NCBI RefSeq assembly: GCF_009761375.1
Contig: NZ_LEKM01000114.1
Location: 1 to 40,701 of the forward strand
Origin: Ursidibacter arcticus
GTDB taxonomy: Bacteria; Pseudomonadota; Gammaproteobacteria; Enterobacterales; Pasteurellaceae
DNA: 40,701 bases
Direction of reading: 5' to 3'
In this document: one piece after another, positions 16,399-25,505 of the stretch
How the letters are laid out: every line of letters starts with the position of its first letter
Numbering within the stretch: position 1 is the first letter of the stretch
Made by a program: the position numbers and the translations under genes
Notes under the pieces: generated by a model
The model's database searches: none
Seen by the model: only the letters and a program-made list of their open reading frames with translations
Told to the model about the DNA's origin: nothing

Positions 16399-17838
16399 CT
16401 AATTATGATTTTGGATAAATTCAATCGCTCTTTGAACACGAGCAAGCGTACGCTCTTTGCCAACTAATTTGGCTGTAATATCCATTGATGGTGATTGTCC
16501 AGAACCTGTTACTGCTAGGCGGAACGGCATTCCAACTTTACCCATACCAATTTCAAGTTCTTGAGCAGTTTGGTTCATTGCTTCGTGGATATTTTCAACC
16601 GTCCAATCATTACAAGCGGTGAGTTTCTCACTCAATTTTGCAAGTGGTGCAATCGCTTCAGCTTTAAAGTTTTTGGCAACCGCTTTTTCATCATAAGCAG
16701 TAAACTCTTCAAAGAAATAACGGCTTGCACTTGCCATCTCTTTTAAAGTCTTGCAACGCTCGCCCAGTACGCTAACAATCTCCGCAAGAGCAGGGCCATT
16801 ACTGTAATCAATGCCTTGCTGTTGCATATGCCATTCTAAGTATTTAGCAACATAGCTTGGCTCAAGAGTACGAATGTAGTGCTGATTTAACCATTGTAGT
16901 TTTTCGGTATTGAAGGCACTTGCAGATTTGCTTACCGCTTCGAGATTGAATAGTTCAATCATTTCTTCACGAGAAAAAATTTCTTGATCTCCGTGTCCCC
17001 AACCTAAGCGAACAAGGTAGTTATTGAGTGCCTCTGGTAAATAGCCATCATCACGATATTGCATTACGCCAACAGCCCCGTGACGTTTAGACAGTTTTTG
17101 TCCATCATCACCTAAGATCATCGAAACGTGAGCATATACAGGAATTGGTGCACCTAATGCTTTTAAAATGTTAATTTGGCGAGGGGTATTATTGATGTGA
17201 TCTTCTCCACGCACAACGTGAGTAATTCCCATATCCCAGTCATCAACAACAACACAGAAGTTGTAAGTTGGCGAACCATCAGTACGGCGAATGATTAAAT
17301 CGTCTAGCTCACTGTTGCTGATTTCAATACGACCGCGTACTGCATCATCAAAGATAACAGAACCTTCAGTTGGGTTTTTAAAACGAACAACGTGCGGAGC
17401 ATTTATATCCGCTGGTGTATTATGTACACAGTGACGGTCGTAGCGTGGTTTTTCTTTATTACTTTCTTGTTCAGCTCGTAATGTTTCTAAACGTTCTTTT
17501 GAACAGTAGCAACGGTATGCTAAGCCTTGCTCAATCATTTGATCGATAACTTGATTATAACGATCGAAACGTTTGGTTTGATAATAAGGGCCGTGCTCCC
17601 ATTCTAAATTTAGCCATTCCATACCTTCTAAAATGGCTTGGGTTGCTTCTGGGGTAGAGCGTTCTAAATCAGTATCTTCAATACGTAATACAAATTCGCC
17701 TTGGTTATGTTTAGCATATAACCAAGAGTAAAGGGCTGTTCTTGCACCACCAACGTGTAAATAACCTGTTGGACTTGGTGCAAAGCGGGTACGAACTTTC
17801 ACATTTGGATCTAATGGGAAAAGGGTTTCAATTTTCAT
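16399..17838 (-). CDS. gltX: Glutamate--tRNA ligase
   Basis: Class I synthetase that charges tRNA-Glu in the cytoplasm; essential. The 479 residues fit the bacterial family (E. coli 471). The HIGH-type motif is HVGG at 28-31, within [12 protein letters not shown]. The KMSKS-type motif is KLSKR at 248-252. A zinc site of the E. coli type is intact: Cys110, Cys112, Cys137 and His139. The ATG at 17838 begins [25 protein letters not shown]. An uptake signal lies within the gene at 16612. tRNA-Ala follows on the same strand. The tRNA-Val genes lie upstream on the opposite strand; in E. coli gltX also neighbours valU and alaW tRNA genes, so this is an old arrangement. Confidence 0.97.
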   Translation of the reverse strand: MKIETLFPLDPNVKVRTRFAPSPTGYLHVGGARTALYSWLYAKHNQGEFVLRIEDTDLERSTPEATQAILEGMEWLNLEWEHGPYYQTKRFDRYNQVIDQMIEQGLAYRCYCSKERLETLRAEQESNKEKPRYDRHCVHNTPADINAPHVVRFKNPTEGSVIFDDAVRGRIEISNSELDDLIIRRTDGSPTYNFCVVVDDWDMGITHVVRGEDHINNTPRQINILKALGAPIPVYAHVSMILGDDGQKLSKRHGAVGVMQYRDDGYLPEALNNYLVRLGWGHGDQEIFSREEMIELFNLEAVSKSASAFNTEKLQWLNQHYIRTLEPSYVAKYLEWHMQQQGIDYSNGPALAEIVSVLGERCKTLKEMASASRYFFEEFTAYDEKAVAKNFKAEAIAPLAKLSEKLTACNDWTVENIHEAMNQTAQELEIGMGKVGMPFRLAVTGSGQSPSMDITAKLVGKERTLARVQRAIEFIQNHN

Positions 17839-17966
17839 TCTCTATCCTAATTCAATTTTTTAGCAAAAAACTTAGCTATTTTACTCTTATGATCGGGGAA
17901 TAGTAGTGAAAATTTAGTGTTTTGGGCGAAAAATTCGGCGAATGAGTAAGATTTTACAAAAATTGT

Positions 17967-17994
17967 TTGACGATAGTTTTAATATCCCTATAAT
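17967..17994 (+). promoter_or_regulatory. Strong stable-RNA promoter of the tRNA-Val operon
   Basis: TTGACG (17967-17972), a 16-base spacer and perfect TATAAT (17989-17994) are followed by a G+C-rich discriminator, GCCACTCCGC. Such discriminators are typical of stringently controlled stable RNA promoters. The first tRNA starts about 30 bases after the predicted transcription start. Confidence 0.85.
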
Positions 17995-18029
17995 GCCACT
18001 CCGCAACGCACTGTTGCATAGTTTGAAAA

Positions 18030-18105
18030 GGGCGATTAGCTCAGTTGGGAGAGCACCTCCCTTACAAGGAGGGGGTCACTGGTTCGAGACCGGTATCGCC
18101 CACCA
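18030..18105 (+). tRNA. tRNA-Val(TAC), copy 1
   Basis: A 76-base cloverleaf with encoded CCA. The acceptor GGGCGAT pairs with ATCGCCC. The anticodon arm CCTCCCTTACAAGGAGG places TAC at the anticodon. The T arm is CTGGTTCGAGACCGG. It closely matches E. coli tRNA-Val(TAC) and is first in a three-gene array. Confidence 0.97.
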
Positions 18106-18154
18106 CTTTTTAAGTGCCAACCTTTCAAACATTCCCTTGATTTAAGTCTCAAGT

Positions 18155-18230
18155 GGGCGATTAGCTCAGTTGGGAGAGCACCTCCCTTACAAGGAGGGGG
18201 TCACTGGTTCGAGACCGGTATCGCCCACCA
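18155..18230 (+). tRNA. tRNA-Val(TAC), copy 2
   Basis: Identical over all 76 bases to copy 1, separated from it by 49 bases. Same acceptor, TAC anticodon and encoded CCA. No separate promoter is evident, so it is probably processed from one precursor. Confidence 0.97.
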
Positions 18231-18264
18231 CTTAGACTTAAAATCTAAACTTCATATCTATGAA

Positions 18265-18340
18265 GGGCGATTAGCTCAGTTGGGAGAGCACCTCCCTTAC
18301 AAGGAGGGGGTCACTGGTTCGAGACCGGTATCGCCCACCA
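18265..18340 (+). tRNA. tRNA-Val(TAC), copy 3
   Basis: Third identical copy, 34 bases after copy 2. A CTTTTTT run follows directly after CCA and may help end transcription. The next 173 bases up to dsbB hold nothing else I recognise. Confidence 0.97.
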
Positions 18341-18513
18341 CTTTTTTGAAATAAATAAAGATTACCTATAATATCAATATTTTACCTTTCACAAGCATAG
18401 AAAGAAAAGTAACGTTCAACTTTGCAAATCTTAAAACATTACCTTTCAACATAAAACAAATCCTGCTGATATTTGGCTTGATTATTCGCAAGGTAAGTTG
18501 TTAGTCAGTACAC

Positions 18514-19050
18514 CTAAGAAAATAAATTGCGTTCTTTTAAGCGAGAGCGTTTAAACTGGCTTAGTACAAGACAAGCAAATAGCACCGTGTAAACAGCAAA
18601 AATAGCAATCAACCATTGTGGCATACTTAGTCCCCAGAATTGCCATACAATTTTTCCGCAATTACCAGAAGCCTCAAAGATAGATGGGAACCAAACATTT
18701 AACGGCAACGTTTCGGGAAATTCAACAAAAGGTGAACATTGATTCCAAGGTGCAGGATTGAGTTGATAATCGGTATGTTTAATTGCAAGAGTTAGCCCTT
18801 TAACAGCACCGTATAAACCAAGTAAAAGAGCAATCCAACGTGTAAGTATAAATTTAGGTGCTAAAAAACCTATAATTCCTGCCACTAAAATAGCCAGCAA
18901 TGCTAAACGTTCATAAATACACATTACACAAGGGTTTAGCCCCATTCCGTGTTGAAAATATAGTGCAGTTGCCTCTAATGCAGTACAGCTTGCTGTTAGT
19001 AGCAACCAAGCCCCTCTTGTGAATGAAAGCTCTTTTAAATAATTGAACAT
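18514..19050 (-). CDS. dsbB: Disulfide bond formation protein DsbB
   Basis: Inner-membrane protein that reoxidises DsbA and passes electrons to quinone. The 178 residues match E. coli (176), with four membrane spans. Both essential periplasmic cysteine pairs are present: Cys41/Cys44 in NPCVMCIYER, and Cys105 with Cys131 in the second loop (NQCSPF and GNCGK). Arg48 after the CxxC helps quinone binding in E. coli and is conserved here. It starts 12 bases after the nhaB stop, as in E. coli, so the two are probably cotranscribed. The C-terminus is basic and cytoplasmic. Confidence 0.95.
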   Translation of the reverse strand: MFNYLKELSFTRGAWLLLTASCTALEATALYFQHGMGLNPCVMCIYERLALLAILVAGIIGFLAPKFILTRWIALLLGLYGAVKGLTLAIKHTDYQLNPAPWNQCSPFVEFPETLPLNVWFPSIFEASGNCGKIVWQFWGLSMPQWLIAIFAVYTVLFACLVLSQFKRSRLKERNLFS

Positions 19051-19062
19051 AGTGGTTCCTAT

Positions 19063-20604
19063 TTAGCGGGTTACAATCCAACCCCAGTCTAGTAATAGTT
19101 GTGTAAATGGCTGGAGTAAAAATTCCATTGAGAGAAAACCAACCACAGATAACACAATAGTATAAGGCAATGCCATATAAACCATTCTACCATAAGATAA
19201 ACGAATTAACGGAGCAAATGATGACGTTAATAAGAATAAAAAGGCTGCTTGTCCATTTGGTGTCGCCACAGAAGGTAAATTTGTACCTGTGTTGATCGCT
19301 ACGGCAATTAAATCAAATTGTGAACGATCGATTGCACCAGATAGCAGTGCTGATTTTGCTTCATTGATGTAAACAGTCCCTACAAACACGTTGTCTGAGA
19401 TACTTGAAAGTAACCCGTTAAAGACATAAAACAGAGCGAGTTGAGAATCTTTTTCTGCGGCAAGAACGAGTTGAATAATAGGATCAAATAATTTGAGATC
19501 AACAATCACTGCAACAACGGAGAAAAATACCACTAATAACGCAGTAAATGGGAGCGATTCTTGAAACGATTTTCCAAGGGCGTGTTCGTCATTGATGCCA
19601 CAAAATGCAGTGCAGATAATGATAATAGTTAAGCCGATAAGACCGACATCTGCAAGATGTAATGCTAAACCAATAATTAACCATACCCCAGCAAGTGCTT
19701 GAACTGCTAGTTTTAGACGGTCTTGTTTCGTCATTTTTTGCTCTTTTTGGATATTGTAATGTGCTAAAACTACCCAAACTTTGCGTGGTAAGCGGTCGCC
19801 ATAACCAAATAGCTTGTATTTCTCAACAAGGTAACAAGTTGCTATACCACAAAGTAACACCGTTATACTGATAGGAGACACCCGTAGGAAAAACTCACCA
19901 AAGCCCCATTCTGCTTGTGCCGCAATGATTAAATTTTGCGGTTCTCCCACCATTGTCATTACACCGCCTAGGGCACTTCCCACGCCTGCGTGCATCAATA
20001 AACTACGCAAAAAACCACGAAATTGTTCTAAAATTGCTTTATTATTCGTGATCTTGTCATCATTAGTAATATCCGTTGAATCTTCAAAACTATTACCTGA
20101 AGCGACTTTATGATAAACCCCATAAAAGCCCATTCCCACACTGATAATTACTGCGATAACTGTCAGTGCATCTAAAAATGCAGATAGAAAGGCGGCACTT
20201 AAACAGAACGAGAGAGAAAGTATTTTCTTAGAATGGACTGCGATGATCAATTTAGTAAATACATACAAAAGAAGTTGCTTCATAAAGTAGATACCAGCAA
20301 CCATAAACATCAGTAGCAGAATAACATCAAAATTTGCCACAATTTCGTGTTTGATATGGTGTGGACTTGTCATTCCTATTGCAACAGCTTCGATAGCAAG
20401 TAAACCACCTGGTTGGAGCGGATAGCACTTTAATGCCATTGCAAGTGTAAAAATAAATTCTGCAACAAGTACCCAACCTGCGACAAACTCACTGATAAAG
20501 AAATAAATCAGCGGATTAATGATTAAAAATGCCAAAATAGCAATTTTGTACCATTCTGGTGAGTTCCCTAAAAAATTTTTGAAAAAAGCGTCTAAATTCT
20601 TCAT
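19063..20604 (-). CDS. nhaB: Na+/H+ antiporter NhaB
   Basis: Inner-membrane antiporter that expels Na+ in exchange for protons, supporting pH and sodium homeostasis. The 513 residues equal the E. coli length, with about a dozen hydrophobic segments. Recognisable blocks include [20 protein letters not shown] at the start, [20 protein letters not shown] near residue 138, and [23 protein letters not shown] near 218. [15 protein letters not shown] and [20 protein letters not shown] lie in the C-terminal half. It is divergent from fadR and followed by dsbB, exactly the E. coli order. The 173-base fadR-nhaB gap must hold both promoters, but I could not define them. Confidence 0.96.
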   Translation of the reverse strand: MKNLDAFFKNFLGNSPEWYKIAILAFLIINPLIYFFISEFVAGWVLVAEFIFTLAMALKCYPLQPGGLLAIEAVAIGMTSPHHIKHEIVANFDVILLLMFMVAGIYFMKQLLLYVFTKLIIAVHSKKILSLSFCLSAAFLSAFLDALTVIAVIISVGMGFYGVYHKVASGNSFEDSTDITNDDKITNNKAILEQFRGFLRSLLMHAGVGSALGGVMTMVGEPQNLIIAAQAEWGFGEFFLRVSPISITVLLCGIATCYLVEKYKLFGYGDRLPRKVWVVLAHYNIQKEQKMTKQDRLKLAVQALAGVWLIIGLALHLADVGLIGLTIIIICTAFCGINDEHALGKSFQESLPFTALLVVFFSVVAVIVDLKLFDPIIQLVLAAEKDSQLALFYVFNGLLSSISDNVFVGTVYINEAKSALLSGAIDRSQFDLIAVAINTGTNLPSVATPNGQAAFLFLLTSSFAPLIRLSYGRMVYMALPYTIVLSVVGFLSMEFLLQPFTQLLLDWGWIVTR

Positions 20605-20777
20605 AAGATTTTCTTCTTAAAGGTAATCAAAATGGCTAAATTGTAATATACTTTAGATTGAACGATAATAGACAAGAAGGTGATTTAGTAGCAGGAATTT
20701 TGATTTTTGATAACTAAATCACAATTTTAAGATTAATAGTGGAGTTTTTCTTCATTTCTCAATTGGAATTTATGTAA

Positions 20778-21500
20778 ATGGATAAATCTGAAATCTTAAA
20801 GGCTCAAAGCCCAGCCGCTCTGGCAGAAGAGTATATTGTTAAAAGCATTTGGAATAATCGCTTCCCTGCGGGATCAGATTTACCAGCAGAACGAGAATTA
20901 GCCGATATCATAGGTGTGACTCGGACAACATTAAGAGAAGTATTGCAACGCTTAGCTAGAGATGGTTGGTTAAGTATTCAGCACGGTAAACCTACTCGAG
21001 TGAATAATGTATGGGAAACCGCAGGCCCAAATATTATTGAAACTTTGATAAAACTTGATCGCTCAATCATTCCAATGATTATTGCTAATGTTGTTTCCTT
21101 GAGAACTCGAATGGCAGAATATTATATTCCTGAAGCGATTCGTTTAGATACAAAAAGATCATTGACACTATTTGAAGGATTAGATGAGCTTTTAGATAAT
21201 CCTAAAGCCTATGCTGAATTTGATTATAACTTATATCGCAGCTTTACTTTTGTAGCGAATAAGCCTGTTTATGGGTTAATTCTAAATAGTTTTAAAGATC
21301 TTTACTATCAAGTTGCGACACTCTTTTTTTCAGAAACACAATCTCGTCAATTAACCTTTAATTTCTATCAAGCTCTTAAACAGGCTTGTCAAACAGGAGA
21401 ATACGAAAAAGCGGTAGAGTGTATGGCTCGTAATAGACAAAGTAGCACTGCAATTTGGAGTGAAATGTTAAAGAATCTGCCTGAACATTTTGGGGAATAA
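20778..21500 (+). CDS. fadR: Fatty-acid metabolism regulator FadR
   Basis: GntR-family transcription factor that responds to long-chain acyl-CoA, repressing degradation genes and activating unsaturated fatty-acid synthesis in E. coli. The 240 residues match the family (E. coli 239). The N-terminal winged helix (about 10-75) contains FPAGSDLPAERELADIIGVTRTTLREVLQRLARDGWL in its helix-turn-helix, with the conserved Arg/Thr/Arg DNA-contact positions. The helical acyl-CoA-binding domain fills residues 80-240. A GGAA box lies upstream of the ATG. It is divergent from nhaB and monocistronic, ended by the palindromic terminator at 21536. Confidence 0.95.
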   Translation: MDKSEILKAQSPAALAEEYIVKSIWNNRFPAGSDLPAERELADIIGVTRTTLREVLQRLARDGWLSIQHGKPTRVNNVWETAGPNIIETLIKLDRSIIPMIIANVVSLRTRMAEYYIPEAIRLDTKRSLTLFEGLDELLDNPKAYAEFDYNLYRSFTFVANKPVYGLILNSFKDLYYQVATLFFSETQSRQLTFNFYQALKQACQTGEYEKAVECMARNRQSSTAIWSEMLKNLPEHFGE

Positions 21501-21535
21501 ACTGCTATTATTTAACCCTATTTCGACTTATCTCT

Positions 21536-21563
21536 GAATAAAGGCACAAATGTGCCTTTATTC
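21536..21563. terminator. Terminator after fadR
   Basis: A 13-bp perfect stem GAATAAAGGCACA / TGTGCCTTTATTC has a two-base loop AA. It separates fadR from the dcw promoter region. The U-rich half of the stem itself supplies the tract. Confidence 0.75.
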
Positions 21564-21591
21564 ATTTATCCTATTTGGCTTATAAAACAGC

Positions 21592-21620
21592 TTGCTCATC
21601 AACGCCTAAAATTATAGAAT
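21592..21620 (+). promoter_or_regulatory. Putative dcw (mraZ) promoter
   Basis: TTGCTC (21592-21597), a 17-base spacer and TAGAAT (21615-21620) lie just ahead of the MraZ-like boxes. Transcription would begin near 21627, placing the boxes in the early transcribed region, as at the E. coli mra promoter. The -35 is weak. Confidence 0.5.
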
Positions 21621-21632
21621 TCTCCAATTAGA

Positions 21633-21657
21633 GTGGTAAAAAGTGGAGTTTTGTGGT
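21633..21657 (+). promoter_or_regulatory. MraZ operator: three GTGG boxes on 10-bp spacing
   Basis: GTGGTA, GTGGAG and GTGGTG start at 21633, 21643 and 21653, exactly ten bases apart. MraZ proteins bind TGGGN-type direct repeats with five-base spacers upstream of their own genes, so this is probably the autoregulatory site. The fourth box position is TGG followed by T or A here instead of G. Confidence 0.7.
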
Positions 21658-21711
21658 GAAAATTGTGATTTAACCATAAAATCTATAAAAATCAACCTAT
21701 TAGGTACGAGT

Positions 21712-22170
21712 ATGTTTCGTGGTGCATCTTCAATTAGCTTAGATAATAAAGGGCGGTTGGCTATTCCAACACGTTATCGAGCTGAGTTATTGGAAAAACA
21801 CCAAGGACACTTAATTTGTACGGTAGATATTCGTCAGCCTTGTTTACTGCTTTATCCATTACACGAATGGGAAATTGTCGAGCAAAAACTACTCTCTTTG
21901 TCAAATTTTGATCCTGCACAACGCCGTATTCAACGTGTAATGCAAGGGTTTGCAACCGAATGTGAAATGGATTCCGCAGGGCGTATTTTACTTAGTCCAA
22001 CCTTACGTCAGCACGCACAACTTGAACAACAGATAATGCTTGTTGGGCAGTTAAATAAATTTGAAATTTGGCAAGATAAACAGTGGCAAGAGCAAATCGC
22101 TGAAGATCTAGCAATTGGCAGTTCAGTTGATATGCTAACTTGTGAAGCACTTAAAAACTTCTCTTTGTAA
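21712..22170 (+). CDS. mraZ: Transcriptional regulator MraZ
   Basis: First gene of the dcw cluster; a DNA-binding protein that represses its own promoter in E. coli. The start is the ATG at 21712 (152 residues, same as the family), giving [23 protein letters not shown]. The open frame continues 23 codons upstream, but that part overlaps the operator boxes and has no homology. Two AbrB-like swapped-hairpin repeats are visible, marked by [11 protein letters not shown] (residues 8-18) and the second-copy [14 protein letters not shown]. Thirty-three bases and an AGGAA box separate it from rsmH. Confidence 0.95.
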   Translation: MFRGASSISLDNKGRLAIPTRYRAELLEKHQGHLICTVDIRQPCLLLYPLHEWEIVEQKLLSLSNFDPAQRRIQRVMQGFATECEMDSAGRILLSPTLRQHAQLEQQIMLVGQLNKFEIWQDKQWQEQIAEDLAIGSSVDMLTCEALKNFSL

Positions 22171-22203
22171 ATAATAGATAGCTAAAAATAGCAGGAAATC
22201 AAA

Positions 22204-23142
22204 ATGAGTGATAACCCGAAACATATTACCGTACTGTTGAATGAAGCCGTAGAGGGATTAGCAATTGATCCTAACGGGATTTATATTGATGGTACTTTTG
22301 GTCGTGGTGGGCACTCTCGTCTAATTTTAAGTCAGTTAAGTGAAAAAGGGAGATTGATTGCGATTGATCGTGATCCTCGTGCGATTGCGGAAGCTGAAAC
22401 TATTAAAGATCCACGTTTTCAAATCGTTCACAGTGCGTTTTCGGCAATCCCTGAAATTTGTCAGCAGCTCGAGTTAGTCGGTAAAATTAATGGTATTTTA
22501 TTGGATCTAGGGGTTTCTTCTCCTCAATTAGATGAAGCTGAACGTGGTTTTAGCTTTATGCGTGATGGGCCTTTAGATATGCGAATGGATACCACAAAAG
22601 GTTTGTCAGCGATGGAGTGGCTGGCTCAAGTATCCGTAGAAGATTTGGCGTGGGTACTCAAAGAATTTGGCGAAGAACGTTTTGCAAAAAAGATTGCACA
22701 AGCGGTGGTTTCTTTCAATAAATCTGCACCTGAGAAGATTTCTCGCACACTTGAATTGGCTAATATTGTCGCCAATGCTGTTCCCTTTAAAGATAAACAT
22801 AAACACCCTGCGACTCGTACGTTCCAAGCAATTCGCATTTTTATCAATAGTGAGTTAGATGAGTTAGAAAAAGCACTTAATTCTGCAATCAGTGTGCTTG
22901 CTCCACAAGGTCGTTTATCTATTATTAGTTTCCATTCACTTGAAGATCGTATGGTAAAACAGTTTATGCGTAAACATAGCAAAGGCGAAGCTGTACCAAA
23001 AGGTCTGCCTATTTTAGAAAGCGAATTGAATAAAAATATTCCCCTTAAAACAATTGGCAAAGCCATTATGCCAACAGCTGCTGAAATTGAAGCCAATCCA
23101 CGCTCACGAAGTGCTGTTTTACGAATTGCGGAGAAAAGATAA
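22204..23142 (+). CDS. rsmH: 16S rRNA m4C1402 methyltransferase RsmH
   Basis: S-adenosylmethionine-dependent N4-methylation of C1402 in the decoding centre of 16S rRNA (formerly MraW). The 312 residues match E. coli (313). The opening [32 protein letters not shown] contains the SAM-binding loop. [22 protein letters not shown] and GPLDMRMD are diagnostic. The C-terminal block holds [17 protein letters not shown] and [14 protein letters not shown]. The stop overlaps the ftsL start in TAATG, which couples their translation. Confidence 0.97.
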   Translation: MSDNPKHITVLLNEAVEGLAIDPNGIYIDGTFGRGGHSRLILSQLSEKGRLIAIDRDPRAIAEAETIKDPRFQIVHSAFSAIPEICQQLELVGKINGILLDLGVSSPQLDEAERGFSFMRDGPLDMRMDTTKGLSAMEWLAQVSVEDLAWVLKEFGEERFAKKIAQAVVSFNKSAPEKISRTLELANIVANAVPFKDKHKHPATRTFQAIRIFINSELDELEKALNSAISVLAPQGRLSIISFHSLEDRMVKQFMRKHSKGEAVPKGLPILESELNKNIPLKTIGKAIMPTAAEIEANPRSRSAVLRIAEKR

Positions 23143-23441
23143 TGTCAAATGATCGCTATCCTTTGCGTCAAATTATTTTAGATGATTTAACTAGCCATAA
23201 TAAAGTTGCTTTACTACTGTTGTTACTTGTGATCGCTAGTGCAATTGCAACTGTGTGGGTAACACATAAAACCCGTATCTTTACTGCAGAGCAAAGCAAG
23301 TTAATTCAAGCAAATCATAAGTTACAGAATCAATTTTATCATTTACGCTTAGAAGAAACATCAAGTAAAAAAGATGAAGATGTCTATAAGTTAGGATTAC
23401 AAGAGATTAAGAAAGAGCAAGAAATTATTTTGGTGAGATAA
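23142..23441 (+). CDS. ftsL: Cell division protein FtsL
   Basis: Small bitopic inner-membrane protein that forms a complex with FtsB and FtsQ and helps activate FtsW-FtsI. The 99 residues are somewhat short (E. coli 121). A cytosolic N-terminus (about 1-24) is followed by one membrane span near 25-44 ([21 protein letters not shown]). A periplasmic helix with leucine-type heptads follows. Sequence conservation is low in this family, so position between rsmH and ftsI is an important part of the identification. The gap to ftsI is four bases. Confidence 0.9.
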   Translation: MSNDRYPLRQIILDDLTSHNKVALLLLLLVIASAIATVWVTHKTRIFTAEQSKLIQANHKLQNQFYHLRLEETSSKKDEDVYKLGLQEIKKEQEIILVR

Positions 23442-23445
23442 GACG

Positions 23446-25494
23446 ATGAAGTCAGTGAAGTTTAAATCTAAAAAAGAACGAATTGTGGAAGGTAAAAAAA
23501 AGAATGACCGTTCTAAAACTCTACCGAGTTTTATCCCAATAAGATTTCTGGCCGTATATGTATTTATTGGTGCTATGGCAGTTGCTTTATTTGGACAAAG
23601 TGCCTATTTACAGTTAACGGATTCTGAACGTTTAATAAAAGAAGCTGATAAGCGTTCATTACGTGAAAGTACGATTCCTTTCACTCGTGGGCAAATTCTT
23701 GATCGAAATGGCGAAGTACTTTCGATGAGTGTGCCTATGTACTCAATCTCAATGGATCCTAAAGAGTATTTTGATTCATTGTTACGAAGAGATAAACAAA
23801 GATGGCGTAAGCTCGCAATGGAAATTGGTGCCTCTTCAAGTAAAATTGAAGCAAGTGTGAATAATTTTATAAAACAGAAAGTGGATAAAAAACAGAAAAG
23901 ATATAATCCAAGTGCTGTTTTGAACAGTAAGAGTGAAGATTATTGGAACATACTTGCTAAAGCCACTGGTATAGATTACAACTTATTGATTGAGAAAGTT
24001 AGGAATAATCCTAGCTCAGCTTTTGTATTAGCTGATAAGGAAGCAGAGAGTTTGGAGAAAGAGAAACTTGAAGCGTTGTCAAAAGCTCTTTCAATGAATT
24101 ATAAGGATGTTATTACTCGTCTAAATAATGCTTCTGAAGATCGTTTTATCTATATTTCTCGTCACCATTCTGAAGTTTCTGCAGATTATGCTAAAGCACT
24201 AAAAATTGAAGGTTTGGTGATTAAAACCGAATTTCGTCGCTTTTACCCTGTGGGTGAGGAGATTGCTCAACTAATAGGTTTTACGGATGTAGAGGATAAA
24301 GGTGGTCAGGAAGGATTAGAACGGAGTTTTGATTCACTATTGATAGGAAAAAATGGTAAACGAGTTTTTCGTAAAGATGCTCGTGGTAACGTAATTGAAC
24401 ATATTCGCGATGAGAAAGAATATACTCCTCAAGATGTCATACTAAGTATTGATGAGGAATTACAATCAATGGTCTATCGTGAAATTAAAAAATCTGTTAT
24501 TGAAAATAATGCAGAATCTGGTACTGCGGTATTGGTAGATATTCAGACAGGGGAAATTTTGGCAATGGCAACTGCACCATCTTATAACCCGAATAATCGT
24601 ACAGATTTTAAACCTGAGCTAGCCCGTAATAGAGCGATTACTGATACTTTTGAGCCTGGTTCAACGGTAAAACCGTTAGTCGTACTTACAGCCTTACATA
24701 ATAAAGCAACTTATCCTGGAGAAATTTTAAATACTCGACCATTTACAGTAAATGGGCATACGATCACTGATGTTGCACCTAGAGATAGCCTTTCATTGAC
24801 TGGCATTTTACAGAAATCAAGTAATATCGGGGTAAGTCGTTTAGCGTTAAGAATGCCACCAACTGCTTTGGTTGATACTTATAGCAAAGTGGGATTTGGT
24901 AAAGATACAGGGCTTGGTTTGGGTGAAGAACGTGGTACAAACGGAGATCGTAAACGTTGGGCGGATATTGAAAGAGCATCGATGTCCTATGGTTATGGGT
25001 TGAATGTCACTCCATTACAATTAGCTAGAGCCTACGCTACTTTAGGTAGTTTTGGCATTTATCGCCCTTTATCTATCACCAAAGTTGATCCACCAGTAAT
25101 TGGGGAGCGAGTACTCCCAGAGAAAATTACACGTGATGTAGTACATATGATGGAAGGGGTCGCTCAAAAAGGCGAAGGTGGGCATCGTGCTGCAGTTGAT
25201 GGGTTCCGAGTTGCAGTTAAAACAGGTACAGCACGTAAATTAGAAGAAGGGAAATATGTAGGAAAATATATTGCTTATACAGCAGGTCTAGCTCCTGCTA
25301 GTGACCCCCGTTTTGCTTTAGCAGTGTTAATTAATGAACCGAAAGCGGGTAAGTATTATGGTGGTGCTATTTCCGCACCGTTGTTCTCTAGCATTATGGG
25401 CTATACATTAAAATCCAGAAATATTAAGCCTGATAACCTGACAGAAGAAACTCGCCAAGCGGTAAGAGAACTTAAACCACATCAAACGAATTAG
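23446..25494 (+). CDS. ftsI: Septal peptidoglycan transpeptidase FtsI (PBP3), enlarged
   Basis: Essential septal DD-transpeptidase, partner of FtsW. The 682 residues are clearly longer than E. coli (588) or Haemophilus (about 610) PBP3. After a basic cytosolic tail there is a membrane anchor near residues 34-54. The non-catalytic domain carries [10 protein letters not shown] near 81-90. The penicillin-binding motifs are intact: Ser406-x-x-Lys409, Ser458-Ser459-Asn460 and Lys592-Thr593-Gly594. The surplus of about 80 residues lies between DPKEYF (near 105) and the RFIYISRH block (233-240). It consists of what look like three related helical modules (119-145, 166-196, 207-240) of the form LA-x-x-x-G-x-x-x-x-x-I. 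The reading frame is unbroken and both flanks are well conserved, so this is an insertion or duplication, not a misassembly signature. It is followed by murE after 11 bases. Confidence 0.96.
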   Translation: MKSVKFKSKKERIVEGKKKNDRSKTLPSFIPIRFLAVYVFIGAMAVALFGQSAYLQLTDSERLIKEADKRSLRESTIPFTRGQILDRNGEVLSMSVPMYSISMDPKEYFDSLLRRDKQRWRKLAMEIGASSSKIEASVNNFIKQKVDKKQKRYNPSAVLNSKSEDYWNILAKATGIDYNLLIEKVRNNPSSAFVLADKEAESLEKEKLEALSKALSMNYKDVITRLNNASEDRFIYISRHHSEVSADYAKALKIEGLVIKTEFRRFYPVGEEIAQLIGFTDVEDKGGQEGLERSFDSLLIGKNGKRVFRKDARGNVIEHIRDEKEYTPQDVILSIDEELQSMVYREIKKSVIENNAESGTAVLVDIQTGEILAMATAPSYNPNNRTDFKPELARNRAITDTFEPGSTVKPLVVLTALHNKATYPGEILNTRPFTVNGHTITDVAPRDSLSLTGILQKSSNIGVSRLALRMPPTALVDTYSKVGFGKDTGLGLGEERGTNGDRKRWADIERASMSYGYGLNVTPLQLARAYATLGSFGIYRPLSITKVDPPVIGERVLPEKITRDVVHMMEGVAQKGEGGHRAAVDGFRVAVKTGTARKLEEGKYVGKYIAYTAGLAPASDPRFALAVLINEPKAGKYYGGAISAPLFSSIMGYTLKSRNIKPDNLTEETRQAVRELKPHQTN

Positions 25495-25505
25495 AGAGAA
25501 AGATT

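Noticed and set aside
17942-18145. Plus-strand open frame of 67 codons
   Set aside because: It runs through the tRNA-Val promoter and the first tRNA-Val gene; its composition is explained by the tRNA.
18341-18513. Possible small RNA or gene between tRNA-Val and dsbB
   Set aside because: AT-rich sequence with two TTACCTTTCA matches but no promoter, stem or coding frame I can support.
22626-23096. Minus-strand open frame of 156 codons
   Set aside because: It is wholly antisense to the strongly conserved rsmH gene, has no recognisable homology or ribosome site, and is a codon-bias shadow.
23446-25494. Possible assembly error or frameshift in ftsI because of its length
   Set aside because: The frame is continuous, both flanks align well, and the extra part has normal codon usage, so a true insertion is more likely.
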